A DNA stretch of 64,000 nucleotides from CAWGJF01 sp963715745 (GCA_963715745.1 OY970271.1:3658001-3722000); one strand, 5' to 3'. Positions 7,412 to 16,191 are shown, numbered from the stretch's first letter. Made by a program: numbers and translations. Notes: generated by a model from the letters alone, not told the origin.

Positions 7412-9637
7412 ATGAAAAGCATAATTAATTGGACAAAAATTGATGAGGCTCCGGCTTTAGCATCATATAGCTTACTTCCAATCTTAAAATCCTATTTAAA
7501 GAATAGTGGAATTGAAATTGAAATAGCGGATATTTCTCTCGCAGGAAGAATAATTGCAAACTTTCCTGAGAATCTGACTGAAGAACAGAAAATACCGGAT
7601 TACTTAAATGAGTTGGGAGAACTGACTCAATCACCTGATACCACCATAATCAAACTTCCGAATATTAGCGCCTCTACTCCGCAGCTTCACGCAGCAATAA
7701 AAGAATTACAGAAAAAAGGTTATAAAATCCCTGATTACCCGGATGAACCCAAGAATGATGAAGAGAAAAAATTAAAGGAAAGATTTTCAAAAGTACTTGG
7801 CTCTGCTGTTAATCCTGTTCTCAGGGAAGGAAATTCAGACAGACGAGCTGCGGCTTCAGTTAAAAAGTTTGCACAAAAACATCCTCATAAAATGATGAAA
7901 CCCTGGCCTGAGTCCGGTTCAAAAACCCGGGTAGCTCATATGAATCAAAAAGATTTTTATGGTTCTGAAACATCACGCACTCTTGATATAGCAGACGTTG
8001 TTAAAATTGAATTTGTTGGTAAAGATGGAAAGACGGAAACTCTTAAAGAAAACCTGAAACTTCTGAACGGAGAAGTAATTGATACAGCAGTGATGAATGT
8101 AAAAGAATTAAGAAAATTTTATGCTGAACAGATTGAAGCTGCAAAGAAAGATGGTGTTTTGCTTTCACTTCATCTTAAAGCTACAATGATGAAAATTTCA
8201 GACCCGATTATGTTCGGACATGCCGTTTCTGTTTATTATAAAGATGCGCTCGATAAACATGCAGATACATTAAAAGAGATCGGGGCAAATGTTAATTACG
8301 GGTTAATGGACATTCTCGAAAAACTTAAGAAACTTCCTGATGATAAAAGAAAAGAAATTGAAGCCGACATTAATAAAGTTTACGAAAGCAGACCTCAACT
8401 CGCAGTGGTTGATTCAAGAATTGGGAAAATGAATCTTCATGTTCCTAATGATATTATAGTTGATGCATCAATGCCTAATGTTGTACGCGACGGCGGAAAA
8501 ATGTGGAACTTAAAAGACGAACTGCAGGATTGCATTGCAATGATTCCCGACCGCTGCTATGCAACTATGTATGGTGAAATTATTGAAGATGCAAAAGAAA
8601 AAGGACAGTTTGATCCAACTACAATGGGTGCTGTTTCAAACGTCGGGCTTATGGCTAAGAAAGCTGAAGAGTACGGCTCACACGATAAAACATTTGAAGT
8701 AAAAGGTGATGGTGTTGTCCGTGTTGTTAATTCTGAAGGAAAAACTTTACTCGAACAGCAGGTTGAAACCGGCGACATTTTCAGAATGTGCCAGGCAAAA
8801 GATGAACCGATAAGAGACTGGGTAAAACTTGCAGTAAGAAGAGCAAAAGAATCTAACACTCCGGCAATTTTCTGGCTCGATAAAAACCGTGCGCACGACA
8901 GGGAAATTATAGCTAAAGTAAATAAGTATCTGCCGGAACTTGATACGAAAGGACTGGAAATAAAAATTCTTGAACCTGTTGAAGCAATGAAATATACACT
9001 GAAACGAACCAGAAAAGGTTTGAACACAATTTCAGTTACAGGAAATGTACTTCGTGATTATCTAACCGACCTCTTCCCTATTCTTGAACTTGGTACGAGC
9101 GCGAGAATGCTTTCGATCGTTCCATTATTAAAAGGCGGCGGATTGTTTGAAACAGGTGCCGGCGGTTCTGCTCCCAAGCACGTTCAGCAATTGCTGAAAG
9201 AAAATCATTTAAGATGGGATTCACTCGGTGAATATTGCGCTCTCGTTCCTTCTTTTGAAATGATAGCTGACAAAACCGGTAATAAGAAAGTTAAAGTTCT
9301 TGCAGAAACTCTCGATACGGCAATAGGAAAATATCTTGAAAACGGAAGAATGCCTTCAAGAAAAGCAGGAGAAATAGATAACCGCGGAAGTTCGTTTTAT
9401 CTCTCTTTGTACTGGGCACAGGCTTTGGCTGAACAGGACAAGGATAAAGAAATGAAAGAACGGTTCTCTAAAATTTATAAAGAGCTTGCAACAAACGAAG
9501 ATAAAATTGTAAAAGATTTAATCTCTATACAGGGCAAAGCTGTGGATGTTGGCGGCTATTATCTGCCCGATAATAAAAAAGCCGATGAAGTTATGCGTCC
9601 AAGTTCAACATTCAATAAAATTATTGATGAAATGTAA
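7412..9637 (+). CDS. icd: NADP-dependent isocitrate dehydrogenase, monomeric type
   Basis: A 741-aa enzyme matching the monomeric IDH family over its full length (usual length about 740). It oxidatively decarboxylates isocitrate to 2-oxoglutarate with NADP+ in the TCA cycle. Seen in the sequence: the substrate-binding region around SETSRTLDIADV, the HLKATMMKISDP segment (near residue 254) that carries a conserved Lys, and the GTSARMLSIVPLLKGGGLFETGAGGSAP segment region near residue 560-590. The start has AGGGA upstream. Monomeric IDH is unrelated in length to the dimeric enzyme. The gene is followed by a terminator, so it is probably monocistronic. Confidence 0.95.
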   Translation: MKSIINWTKIDEAPALASYSLLPILKSYLKNSGIEIEIADISLAGRIIANFPENLTEEQKIPDYLNELGELTQSPDTTIIKLPNISASTPQLHAAIKELQKKGYKIPDYPDEPKNDEEKKLKERFSKVLGSAVNPVLREGNSDRRAAASVKKFAQKHPHKMMKPWPESGSKTRVAHMNQKDFYGSETSRTLDIADVVKIEFVGKDGKTETLKENLKLLNGEVIDTAVMNVKELRKFYAEQIEAAKKDGVLLSLHLKATMMKISDPIMFGHAVSVYYKDALDKHADTLKEIGANVNYGLMDILEKLKKLPDDKRKEIEADINKVYESRPQLAVVDSRIGKMNLHVPNDIIVDASMPNVVRDGGKMWNLKDELQDCIAMIPDRCYATMYGEIIEDAKEKGQFDPTTMGAVSNVGLMAKKAEEYGSHDKTFEVKGDGVVRVVNSEGKTLLEQQVETGDIFRMCQAKDEPIRDWVKLAVRRAKESNTPAIFWLDKNRAHDREIIAKVNKYLPELDTKGLEIKILEPVEAMKYTLKRTRKGLNTISVTGNVLRDYLTDLFPILELGTSARMLSIVPLLKGGGLFETGAGGSAPKHVQQLLKENHLRWDSLGEYCALVPSFEMIADKTGNKKVKVLAETLDTAIGKYLENGRMPSRKAGEIDNRGSSFYLSLYWAQALAEQDKDKEMKERFSKIYKELATNEDKIVKDLISIQGKAVDVGGYYLPDNKKADEVMRPSSTFNKIIDEM

Positions 9638-9664
9638 ATAGTACCTGAAATATTTTTAACTATT

Positions 9665-9700
9665 AACGGATAGGAATAAAATTTCTATCCGTTTTTTATT
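9665..9700 (+). terminator. Rho-independent terminator of icd
   Basis: AACGGATAG (9665-9673) pairs with CTATCCGTT (9685-9693) and is followed by TTTTTATTTTT. It separates icd from the recombinase gene transcribed towards it. Confidence 0.9.
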
Positions 9701-9742
9701 TTTCCAACGATACTAGTGTTTTAACTGCAGGATTTTTATTGA

Positions 9743-10579
9743 TTAAAAAGAATCAAACGGACTCTTAATCCTTTTAACCGAAGCAGGGTTAATATGAGTA
9801 TATATTTGTGTTGTAGATAAATGCTTGTGCCCAAGCAGTTCCTGAATAAATCTTATATCTGTTCCGCTATCAAGTAAGTGCGATGCAAAACTATGACGCA
9901 ACGAATGAACCGTTACTCGTTTTTTGATGCCTGTGCTTTTCACCGCTTTATTAAAAATCTGCTGAATACTACGCGCTGAGTAATGCCCGCCATTCTGCCC
10001 GGTGAATAAATATTTTTTAGGTTTATATTCTGTAAAATATTCCCGCAATAGCTCTAATAATTTTGGAGACAACATAACATATCTGTCGCTTCTGCCTTTT
10101 GCATTTACAACCTTTACCGACATAGCTGATGAATCAATGTCTTTAATTTCAAGATTAACAGCTTCAGAAATTCTTAAGCCGCAGGAATAAATTGTTGATA
10201 TAATAGCTCTGTGCTTTAAATTATTTATTGAATCAATAATTTTTTTGATTTCATTAATTGTAAGAACCGTCGGCAGGCTGTTGGGCTTTTTCATCTTAAT
10301 AAAAAAATCAAAATCTATTTCTTTTTTAAGAACCTCCAGATACAAAAAGCGAATAGAAGCGAGCCCCTGTTTCATTGATGAATAAGAGAATTTTTTGTTC
10401 TGTTTTAAATAATTAAAATAGTTAAGCAGAACTTTAGAATTTACATCAGTAACTTTTGAATTTTTGATATAGGTTAAGAAAAGGCTTAAATGATGCTGAT
10501 AAGATTTTTCGGTTTGCGGAGAGTAGTTTTTAAGATGGAGTAGTTTGGTATACCTGTCAATTAGTTCGTTTTTCTTCAT
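9743..10579 (-). CDS. Tyrosine recombinase, XerA/XerC-like; candidate integrase of the adjacent cassette array
   Basis: A 278-aa phage-integrase-family recombinase. An N-terminal SAM-like core-binding domain (about 1-95) precedes the catalytic domain. The active-site residues are all present: Arg136, Lys161, His225, Arg228, His251 and nucleophile Tyr260. The C-terminus (KRIKSPFD) resembles both XerA-type enzymes and IntI tails. Between the ML segment (169) and the HSLRH box it lacks the roughly 35-residue insertion that classical integron integrases carry, so by sequence it is not a standard IntI. Its position is exactly that of one: divergent from, and 93 bases before, the first boundary of a nine-cassette array. 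No Shine-Dalgarno is seen. The alternative is an unrelated Xer gene that happens to lie here. Confidence 0.9.
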   Translation of the reverse strand: MKKNELIDRYTKLLHLKNYSPQTEKSYQHHLSLFLTYIKNSKVTDVNSKVLLNYFNYLKQNKKFSYSSMKQGLASIRFLYLEVLKKEIDFDFFIKMKKPNSLPTVLTINEIKKIIDSINNLKHRAIISTIYSCGLRISEAVNLEIKDIDSSAMSVKVVNAKGRSDRYVMLSPKLLELLREYFTEYKPKKYLFTGQNGGHYSARSIQQIFNKAVKSTGIKKRVTVHSLRHSFASHLLDSGTDIRFIQELLGHKHLSTTQIYTHINPASVKRIKSPFDSF

Positions 10580-10679
10580 ATCTATACACTTAATGTCTTT
10601 TTATTTCAGGTTATTCCGTAATTAATATAGTATTTAAAGAATATTTTATGCAATATTGCGTAAAGAATTATGTTAGCGG
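10580..10679 (+). other. Candidate attI (array entry site) and recombinase promoter region
   Basis: The first cassette boundary is the G^TTAGCGG at 10672-10679, whose complement CCGCTAAC begins attC1. Left of it an inverted GCGTAA (10658-10663) faces GTTAGCG (10672-10678), like the paired L and R boxes of an integron attI. A perfect palindrome GCAATATTGC lies at 10650-10659. On the minus strand TTGCAT and TATATT, 18 bases apart, could be the recombinase promoter. A TATAAT at 10704-10709 precedes the first cassette ORF without a clear -35. The boundary is well supported; the rest is inference. Confidence 0.6.
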
Positions 10680-10723
10680 TAACCGTATGACCAAAACCGA
10701 CAGTATAATTTTAACGACAAAAA

Positions 10724-11245
10724 ATGAAAAAAGGGAGACAACATATTAAACAAATCATTGCTGGACTTTTGCTTTTGACTTTTTTCATTACAAGTTGTAA
10801 TCAGACCGGAAAGACAACCACCAAATCAGAAAATTTAACTGTTGACGACAGTTTAAATCACGGATACAACGAACTTGCAAATCCTAGTAATAGAAAGTCT
10901 TTTACTATTTCAGACTTTAATACTGACAATTCAGAAATTAAGAATATCGACAGACCTAACACGTCAACAATAAAGACCAATCTTGACACAACACAACTTT
11001 TTGGCATTTGGACAAGTGACCCAGAAGGACCTCACGCAGACTTTCAATTGACAAGCAAATCATTCTATGTAGTTGACTATGACGGTGACGGAGATATGCC
11101 CTATGAACTTACTGAGAGAAAAATAAAAATCTATTATAACGACTTTATTCAAGAAGGTAAAGTTATTTCAGTCGACAAAGACACATTAAAAATAATGTGG
11201 AAAGACTTTGACTACATTAACAATTATGTAAGATGGACACAATAA
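10724..11245 (+). CDS. Cassette 1: putative lipoprotein
   Basis: A 173-aa protein with a signal sequence and lipobox FITSC (Cys25). A low-complexity linker (to about residue 85) is followed by a compact beta-rich domain: LFGIWTSDPEGPHADFQLTSKSFYVVDYDGDGD and further strands, resembling small lipocalin-like or 'META/copper-resistance-like' folds, without a firm match. Function unknown. It is the only gene in cassette 1 (10673-11396) and, as the first, would be best expressed in an integron. No Shine-Dalgarno; AACGAC lies six bases before the start. Confidence 0.75.
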   Translation: MKKGRQHIKQIIAGLLLLTFFITSCNQTGKTTTKSENLTVDDSLNHGYNELANPSNRKSFTISDFNTDNSEIKNIDRPNTSTIKTNLDTTQLFGIWTSDPEGPHADFQLTSKSFYVVDYDGDGDMPYELTERKIKIYYNDFIQEGKVISVDKDTLKIMWKDFDYINNYVRWTQ

Positions 11246-11269
11246 CATTGACAACCGAAAGAACGGCAA

Positions 11270-11404
11270 CCGCTAACACACGTTTGGCGCAATGGGGGCT
11301 GACGTGCTTCATTGAAAGTTTGTGCTGCTATTGTAAATTCGTGCTGGCAGACAATTTAGTTTTCCAAAATCCCCCACTGCGCCAAGCGTGGGAACGTTAT
11401 GCGG
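11270..11404 (+). other. attC1-like recombination site
   Basis: Left end CCGCTAAC (11270-11277), right end GTTATGCGG (11396-11404). Inside, ACACGTTTGGCGCAATGGGG (11277-11296) pairs with the segment ending AAGCGTGGG (to 11392) with only a few mismatches. The long central loop contains repeated TGTGCT words. Confidence 0.88.
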
Positions 11405-11439
11405 CATTATAAAAAACAGACAACCAGATATTTAATAAT

Positions 11440-11961
11440 ATGAGAAACATAGTAATTGGATTATTTCTGACTTTAATTGCTTGTGGACAAACTGCAAAAC
11501 CACCGAAGCAAGGTGATAAAGTTGCCAACTTTGATAAATATGTTGGGATTTATGAGTACGTCTATCCTGATAATACTCAGGATTTGATTGAAAACCATTT
11601 TATTGTATTGACAAAGAATGGAGATAAAATGACTGGACTTTATTATGGAACTTCTGACGAGTATGATGAGGCAAGAGAAGGTTATCTTCCTGGATTTTTT
11701 GTATCTACAATGGATAATTTACAGATAAATGGAGACACAATTAGATTTGTTTTGAATACAAAAAACAGTGATTTCTTAACTAAATCTGTAGACTTGAAAA
11801 TTCAATCAACTAAAGATGCGATTAATGTTGGTTATAAAAATTGGGAAAACAAAATCCCTACTAATCCTAAAAACTACGTTGGATTGATAAAGGATTCTGA
11901 AACGATTTTTTTTAAAGGTGAAATGGAATTTATGAATAAGACATTTAAAAAGAAAAAATAA
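11440..11961 (+). CDS. Cassette 2: putative lipoprotein
   Basis: A 173-aa small lipoprotein: short hydrophobic N-terminus and lipobox LIAC (Cys15). The mature part is about 155 residues, beta-rich, beginning with the YVGIYEYVYPDNTQDLIENH segment, which is of the type found in small secreted proteins of Bacteroidota. No catalytic motif seen. It is the sole gene of cassette 2 (11397-12093). There is no Shine-Dalgarno before the ATG. Not similar in sequence to the cassette 1 product beyond both being lipoproteins of equal length. Confidence 0.72.
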   Translation: MRNIVIGLFLTLIACGQTAKPPKQGDKVANFDKYVGIYEYVYPDNTQDLIENHFIVLTKNGDKMTGLYYGTSDEYDEAREGYLPGFFVSTMDNLQINGDTIRFVLNTKNSDFLTKSVDLKIQSTKDAINVGYKNWENKIPTNPKNYVGLIKDSETIFFKGEMEFMNKTFKKKK

Positions 11962-11964
11962 CGA

Positions 11965-12101
11965 CCGCACAACACGCGGTCATAAAACATTTGGGGAGTT
12001 GTAGTTATTCGAGCATCCTGCCACACATCAACTTACTGCAACTGTGGATACAAACGCAGCCCGCTCTCCCAAACGCTTTATACCGCCAAAACGTTGGTGG
12101 C
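11965..12101 (+). other. attC2-like recombination site
   Basis: Left end CCGCACAAC (11965-11973), right end GTTGGTGGC (12093-12101). GCGGTCATAAAACATTTGG (from 11976) pairs with CAAACGCTTTATACCGC (to 12087). The core is nearly identical to attC8. Confidence 0.88.
11976..12089 (+). repeat. 114-bp direct repeat, copy 1 (attC2 core)
   Basis: Identical to 19296-19409 except for three substitutions (two in ACTG/AAGG near 12041, one in ACGCTTT/ACGTTTT). The two copies enclose cassettes 3 to 8. Confidence 0.97.
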
Positions 12102-12130
12102 AAGTGTAATGACGACAACAGACACGAATA

Positions 12131-13240
12131 ATGATTAAGTATCAATATGCAAAAGACGAGAATGAAAAGCTGATTGACATTGACAGCTTGAACGAAGAGA
12201 ACAGAGTAAGTTCTAAGTTTTTCTGCATAGGTTGTGGAAATGAGTTAATTGCTAGGCTTGGAAAAATTAAGGTTCACCATTTTGCACATAAAAAAGTTGT
12301 AACCTGTTCAGGGGAGACATATCTGCATTTACTTGGAAAACAACTGTTTTATGAGAATTATACCGAATGTTTAAATACAAAAAGACCATTCACAATTGAG
12401 ATATACCAAAAAAGAACTTGCAATCACTTTGAAAATGAACTTGGTTTAAAATGTAAACTGCCAAAGGTTACAACTAAATTTGACTTAACGCAGTACTTTG
12501 ACAAGATTTCAATAGAAACAAGAGAAAGTTCATTTATTGCAGACATAATGCTCACAAGCAAAAACGGCAAAGAGAAAGTATTTGTAGAAATTGCTGTTAC
12601 ACACCTATCAACCGAGCAAAAATTAAACTCTAATTATAGAATTATAGAATTAGAAATTGAAAACGAAGAAGACTTTGAACCAATTAAAAGAAAGTATTTA
12701 AGCGTAACCGACTCAAAAGTTAAGTTCAAAAATTTCAAGACAAACGAAATTAATGCTTCGCTTTGCAATGGGAATTGCCAAATAGATTACAACTTTTTTA
12801 CTATTGACACAGACGGAAGATGTTTATTAAAACAAAGAAACCTAAGGCAAATAAAAAATCAGTTGGCGGCAGCGAAGGACAGAATTGTAAAGTATGAAAT
12901 ATCAAAAGACAATGGACGTAATTATTCAGATATTTTCAAAAAAGGGGTAGCAACTTTTTCACAGCAGAATATAAAGGTTAAAAACTGTTTTATTTGTCGG
13001 TATCACGCAGAAAATAACTCTTGGCAATACTTTGAAGACACGTCAGGTGTTCCAATTTTTTGTAAGTTTCTCAAAATTAAATGTAATTCAAACCAAGCAG
13101 TAAGTTGTGAATATTTCAAATTAGAGAAAAATTACGTTCAGGAAATCATAACGACAATTCAAGAATATGATTCAGAAATGGAACAGTATTATAAAGAATT
13201 TGAAGAAAGAGAAGCTGATGACGAAAATTGGGATGGATAA
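12131..13240 (+). CDS. Cassette 3: competence protein CoiA-like
   Basis: A 369-aa protein. The N-terminal zinc-finger-like segment C32-x2-C35 with HHFAHK (49-54) is the pattern of CoiA-family proteins, which are linked to DNA processing in competence. It is followed by a nuclease-like stretch, FIADIML...VFVEIAVTH (Asp138, Glu153), compatible with a PD-(D/E)xK fold, though the final Lys is not obvious. The C-terminal third has more cysteine pairs (CNGNC near 210-215; CFIC, CKFLKIKC and SCEYF around 295-335), perhaps further metal sites. It is the sole gene of cassette 3 (12094-13378). No Shine-Dalgarno. CoiA-like assignment is moderate; activity is inference. Confidence 0.68.
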   Translation: MIKYQYAKDENEKLIDIDSLNEENRVSSKFFCIGCGNELIARLGKIKVHHFAHKKVVTCSGETYLHLLGKQLFYENYTECLNTKRPFTIEIYQKRTCNHFENELGLKCKLPKVTTKFDLTQYFDKISIETRESSFIADIMLTSKNGKEKVFVEIAVTHLSTEQKLNSNYRIIELEIENEEDFEPIKRKYLSVTDSKVKFKNFKTNEINASLCNGNCQIDYNFFTIDTDGRCLLKQRNLRQIKNQLAAAKDRIVKYEISKDNGRNYSDIFKKGVATFSQQNIKVKNCFICRYHAENNSWQYFEDTSGVPIFCKFLKIKCNSNQAVSCEYFKLEKNYVQEIITTIQEYDSEMEQYYKEFEEREADDENWDG

Positions 13241-13250
13241 CAGAACACCA

Positions 13251-13387
13251 GCCACCAACACGGGTTTTGCGTCAGGCTGGGTGATGTACAAACTTGGAGC
13301 TTTGTGCTTCTATTCAAGTTCAGTGCTGGTTGAAAGTTTTGTGCTCCGAAATCCGCCCGAACGCAAAGCCCGAAAACGTTAGTAGCC
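13251..13387 (+). other. attC3-like recombination site
   Basis: Left end GCCACCAAC (13251-13259), right end GTTAGTAGCC (13378-13387). ACGGGTTTTGCGTCAGGCTG pairs with the arm CGAACGCAAAGCCCG near 13359-13373. The centre shares the TTTGTGCTTCTATT word with attC1. Confidence 0.87.
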
Positions 13388-13455
13388 ATTTAAAAACGAC
13401 ACTCAAATTTGCCAATATGGATATAAATAGACTTACAGAAAATAAACAGATTCAT

Positions 13456-14616
13456 ATGAAGAAAATATTTACAACTTTATTTCTCGTACTTATCACATTG
13501 ATAAGTTTTTCGAAAAACAAATTTACTACGGCAGAATATACGGTTACATTGAAAAGCTTATCGCCTTTAAAAATCAGCGTTAACGCCAATATACCCATTA
13601 ATGGAAGAACATTGAATTTGGATGAAACTTATCCGGCAGATTTGCCTGAAATGGAAAAAAATGGATGGTCTGCGCTTATATCAAATCTCAAGGTGTTTGC
13701 TTTATCAGGTAAAGAAATCAAAGTAACAGAATTGGGCAATAAAGGCTGGAAATTGACTGATTCAATAAAATCAATTATTAAATTAAGGTATGATGTTGAC
13801 TATTCACTTTTAGCCGAAAGTGGTTGGTCGAGTTTTTTAGAATCCGCTTTTGCAGATGATAGTAATGTAATTGTAGTAGGGCGTTCAATATTTATTACTA
13901 CTAACGCGATGAGTGAAGCTAAAGTAAAATTTGTAACTCCTAAAGATTGGATTTCTATTGTCCCATGGATTGGTAAATCTTCCAAACAATCTTATTTGGT
14001 AAAGTCACTTCCGCAACTTGTTGATAACATGCTTGTCTTTTCCAGAAACAAACCCACTATTGTTAGTGCTGCTGGTTTTACTATAAAAATTGTTTCCATG
14101 GGACATTGGAGGCCATTAGGTTCAATTGTTGATGAAATGATAAAAACAATTATAACCAGAGAAGTAGATTTTATGAATTATAAAGAAAAAGAAATATATA
14201 CTGTTGTGTTGGTGCCCGTATCAGATCAGGGAGGAAATTCCTTCCACCAGAGCTTTGTTTATTGTTATAATAATCCCACTCAAGATAATAAAGACATTTG
14301 GGGAAATACTCTGGCGCATGAAATATTTCATTACTGGAATTCTTCTAAACTTGAAGGAGCCGATTATGCAAGCAGTCAATGGTTTCAGGAAGGGTTTACT
14401 GAATATGTAGCCAATTTAATTATGGTAACCGGAAATATTATTGATTCAACAACCTTTTTAAATAAACTAAGTAAGCACGTTAACAATTATAGAAGATTGA
14501 CAACCACTCTTGAAAATTACGGTACACACAAAGGTCCTCCTCTTTATAGTGCAGGAGCACTGGTTGCTTTTATGTGGGACATACAGATTCGTGAAGCCAC
14601 AAAATGGACGATGTAA
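13456..14616 (+). CDS. Cassette 4: M61-like metallopeptidase, N-terminal part of a frameshifted gene
   Basis: The frame encodes a signal peptide (MKKIFTTLFLVLITLISFS), then a beta-rich N-terminal domain and a gluzincin catalytic core: HEIFH at residues 288-292 and WFQEGFTEY with Glu312 about 19 residues later, as in M1/M61 peptidases. It stops at 14616 after ATKWTM. Removing one A from the AAAA run at 14603-14606 restores an uninterrupted reading into the downstream frame (ATNGRCNIGSFF), so the full protein would be about 485 aa and end at 14914. The start at 13456 is chosen because the signal peptide begins there; an upstream in-frame ATG at 13417 adds no useful sequence. Cassette 4 spans 13379-15166. 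Confidence 0.75.
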   Translation: MKKIFTTLFLVLITLISFSKNKFTTAEYTVTLKSLSPLKISVNANIPINGRTLNLDETYPADLPEMEKNGWSALISNLKVFALSGKEIKVTELGNKGWKLTDSIKSIIKLRYDVDYSLLAESGWSSFLESAFADDSNVIVVGRSIFITTNAMSEAKVKFVTPKDWISIVPWIGKSSKQSYLVKSLPQLVDNMLVFSRNKPTIVSAAGFTIKIVSMGHWRPLGSIVDEMIKTIITREVDFMNYKEKEIYTVVLVPVSDQGGNSFHQSFVYCYNNPTQDNKDIWGNTLAHEIFHYWNSSKLEGADYASSQWFQEGFTEYVANLIMVTGNIIDSTTFLNKLSKHVNNYRRLTTTLENYGTHKGPPLYSAGALVAFMWDIQIREATKWTM

Positions 14617-14914
14617 TATCGGAAGTTTCTTTCGAAATCTTATGATACAAACCGATTCAGGTAATCGTAAATATACCTGGACAGACATAAAAACAGCATT
14701 GCAGAATACTGCTGATATTGATTGGGAAAGTCCTTATCAATCTTATGTTAGAGGTAATAGTCCATTACCTTTAGACGAAGTGTTCTCGTTGGTAGGCTTG
14801 CATCTCATTAAATTATCCGATGGGAGCGATCAGGTTGTTTATAATACTAACCAATCAAAAGCAGCTAAGAATTTGTTTCATCAAATAATTGGAGATCGGC
14901 TTAAAGCCAACTAA
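14604..14914 (+). pseudogene. Cassette 4: C-terminal part of the frameshifted M61-like peptidase
   Basis: In a different frame from the part before it, this segment reads NIGSFFRNLMIQTDSGNRKY and on to DRLKAN, a natural continuation of an M61-type peptidase with the conserved C-terminal PLDEVFSLVGL stretch. It has no start signal of its own (an internal ATG lies at 14642). The shift falls in an A run, so it may be a real inactivating mutation or a sequencing error. Confidence 0.7.
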
Positions 14915-14995
14915 AAAAGGAAATAGATAATTTATATTTGCCTTGTAAGAACCTCTTTACAAAGCAATCGCTGAAGAAATGAAAATAAAAAAACA

Positions 14996-15174
14996 GCTAC
15001 TAACACAGGCTACATGCAATGCGGAGTTTGTGCATGTTGCAAATGCAGTTTTTCAGCGGTAGAATATTTTTTTTGCATTTGCTATTTAGTTCAGTACATT
15101 TAATAAAGGCTTTCGTTCAAGGCAGTTTTGTGGTTATTTATTCCGCACTACGCATAGCCGAGACCGTTGGCAAT
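14996..15174 (+). other. attC4-like recombination site
   Basis: Left end GCTACTAAC (14996-15004), right end GTTGGCAAT (15166-15174). ACAGGCTACATGCAATGCGG (15005-15024) pairs with the arm CCGCACTACGCATAGCCGAG (15143-15162). At about 179 bases it is the longest site of the array. Confidence 0.85.
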
Positions 15175-15201
15175 AATAACTATTAACCAAAAATAAATAT
15201 C

Positions 15202-16173
15202 ATGAGAACTTCTAAAAACCACATTAGAAAAGCTGTCCGAATGTTAATATTAATCGGCATATCAGCTAATTTTTTTCTAACACTGTCTTGTAAAATTGAT
15301 AAAAAAGAAATGCAATCTAAAACTGCAGATGCAGAAAAGGACAATGTTATTGAAATAATAACAGAGAATATGGAATTTCAAGCACCAGACACAATACCGT
15401 CAGGCTGGAATACATGGCGATATATTAACAAATCTGTACAACCTCACTTTATCCTAATTGACGATTATATTGAAGGCATTACGGTAAAAGAGTTTAAAGA
15501 AGAATTATTACCTCCCTTTGGAGAAGGTATAACCAAACTTTATGAAGGTAAAAATGAGGAAGCTTTTGCTGCTTTTGGCAAAATTCCAGAATGGTATAGC
15601 GGCACAATATGGCCTGGTGGAGTAGGTTTAATCTCTCCCGGGAAAACGGCAGAAACTACCTTAAAACTAGAACCAGGTTATTATATAATCGAATGCTATG
15701 TAAAAATGAGTAATGGTATGTTTCATACTAATATGGGGATGTATAAAGAACTTATTGTGTCAGACGAACAATCTACTATGAAAGAGCCTGTCGCTGATTT
15801 TGCCATTGATATTTCTAGCGAAAATGGCATCATATTTAATCCTCCTACAAAAGCCGGTACATATACCTTTTCAGTAAATTTTTTAGATCAGAAGAAGTAT
15901 GAAAATTTTGAAGGGCATGATATAAACCTCGTAAAAATTGATGAAAAGGCCGATGTAACTACCATTGAAGCATGGATGAACTGGTTGGATCTCAAAGGAC
16001 TTATTGATCCAGTTCCCGAGGGTTTCACTTTCCTTGGTGGCGTTAATGATATGCCAGCTGGAAGCAAAGGTTATTTTAAAGCTAAACTTGAACCCGGTAA
16101 ATATGCCCTAATTTCTGAAGTGCCAAATGCTTCAAGTAAAAACATGCTGAAAACATTTATAGTATCTGAATAG
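15202..16173 (+). CDS. Cassette 5: secreted lipoprotein with two cupredoxin-like halves
   Basis: A 323-aa protein with signal sequence and lipobox-like LTLSC (Cys30). It appears to contain two beta-sandwich modules: about 48-190 (MEFQAPDTIPSGWNTWRYIN ... PGYYIIECYVKMSNGMFHTNMG) and about 195-323 (a degenerate copy ending in LEPGKYALISEVP). The first has HFILIDDY and MFHTNMGM segments where cupredoxins place metal ligands, but a complete Cys/His/Met set is not clear, so copper binding is uncertain. Sole gene of cassette 5 (15167-16239). No Shine-Dalgarno. Confidence 0.7.
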   Translation: MRTSKNHIRKAVRMLILIGISANFFLTLSCKIDKKEMQSKTADAEKDNVIEIITENMEFQAPDTIPSGWNTWRYINKSVQPHFILIDDYIEGITVKEFKEELLPPFGEGITKLYEGKNEEAFAAFGKIPEWYSGTIWPGGVGLISPGKTAETTLKLEPGYYIIECYVKMSNGMFHTNMGMYKELIVSDEQSTMKEPVADFAIDISSENGIIFNPPTKAGTYTFSVNFLDQKKYENFEGHDINLVKIDEKADVTTIEAWMNWLDLKGLIDPVPEGFTFLGGVNDMPAGSKGYFKAKLEPGKYALISEVPNASSKNMLKTFIVSE

Positions 16174-16191
16174 TTTGTTATCGAAATTACT

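Noticed and set aside
7246..7428. Small ORF between the membrane protein and icd genes
   Set aside because: Overlaps both neighbours, no ribosome binding site, no protein-like pattern.
8557..9027. 156-aa ORF antisense to icd, and many similar ORFs antisense to carB, hslU and the kinases
   Set aside because: All are shadows of conserved genes in other frames, without start signals or recognisable domains.
10668..10675. A chromosomal dif site next to the recombinase
   Set aside because: Only one arm resembles dif, the spacing of the other is wrong, and the boundary is fully explained by the cassette-end complementarity.
10704..10709. TATAAT as the Pc-type promoter of the whole array
   Set aside because: No -35 at a suitable distance and only about 15 bases from the first ATG; it is too weak to call.
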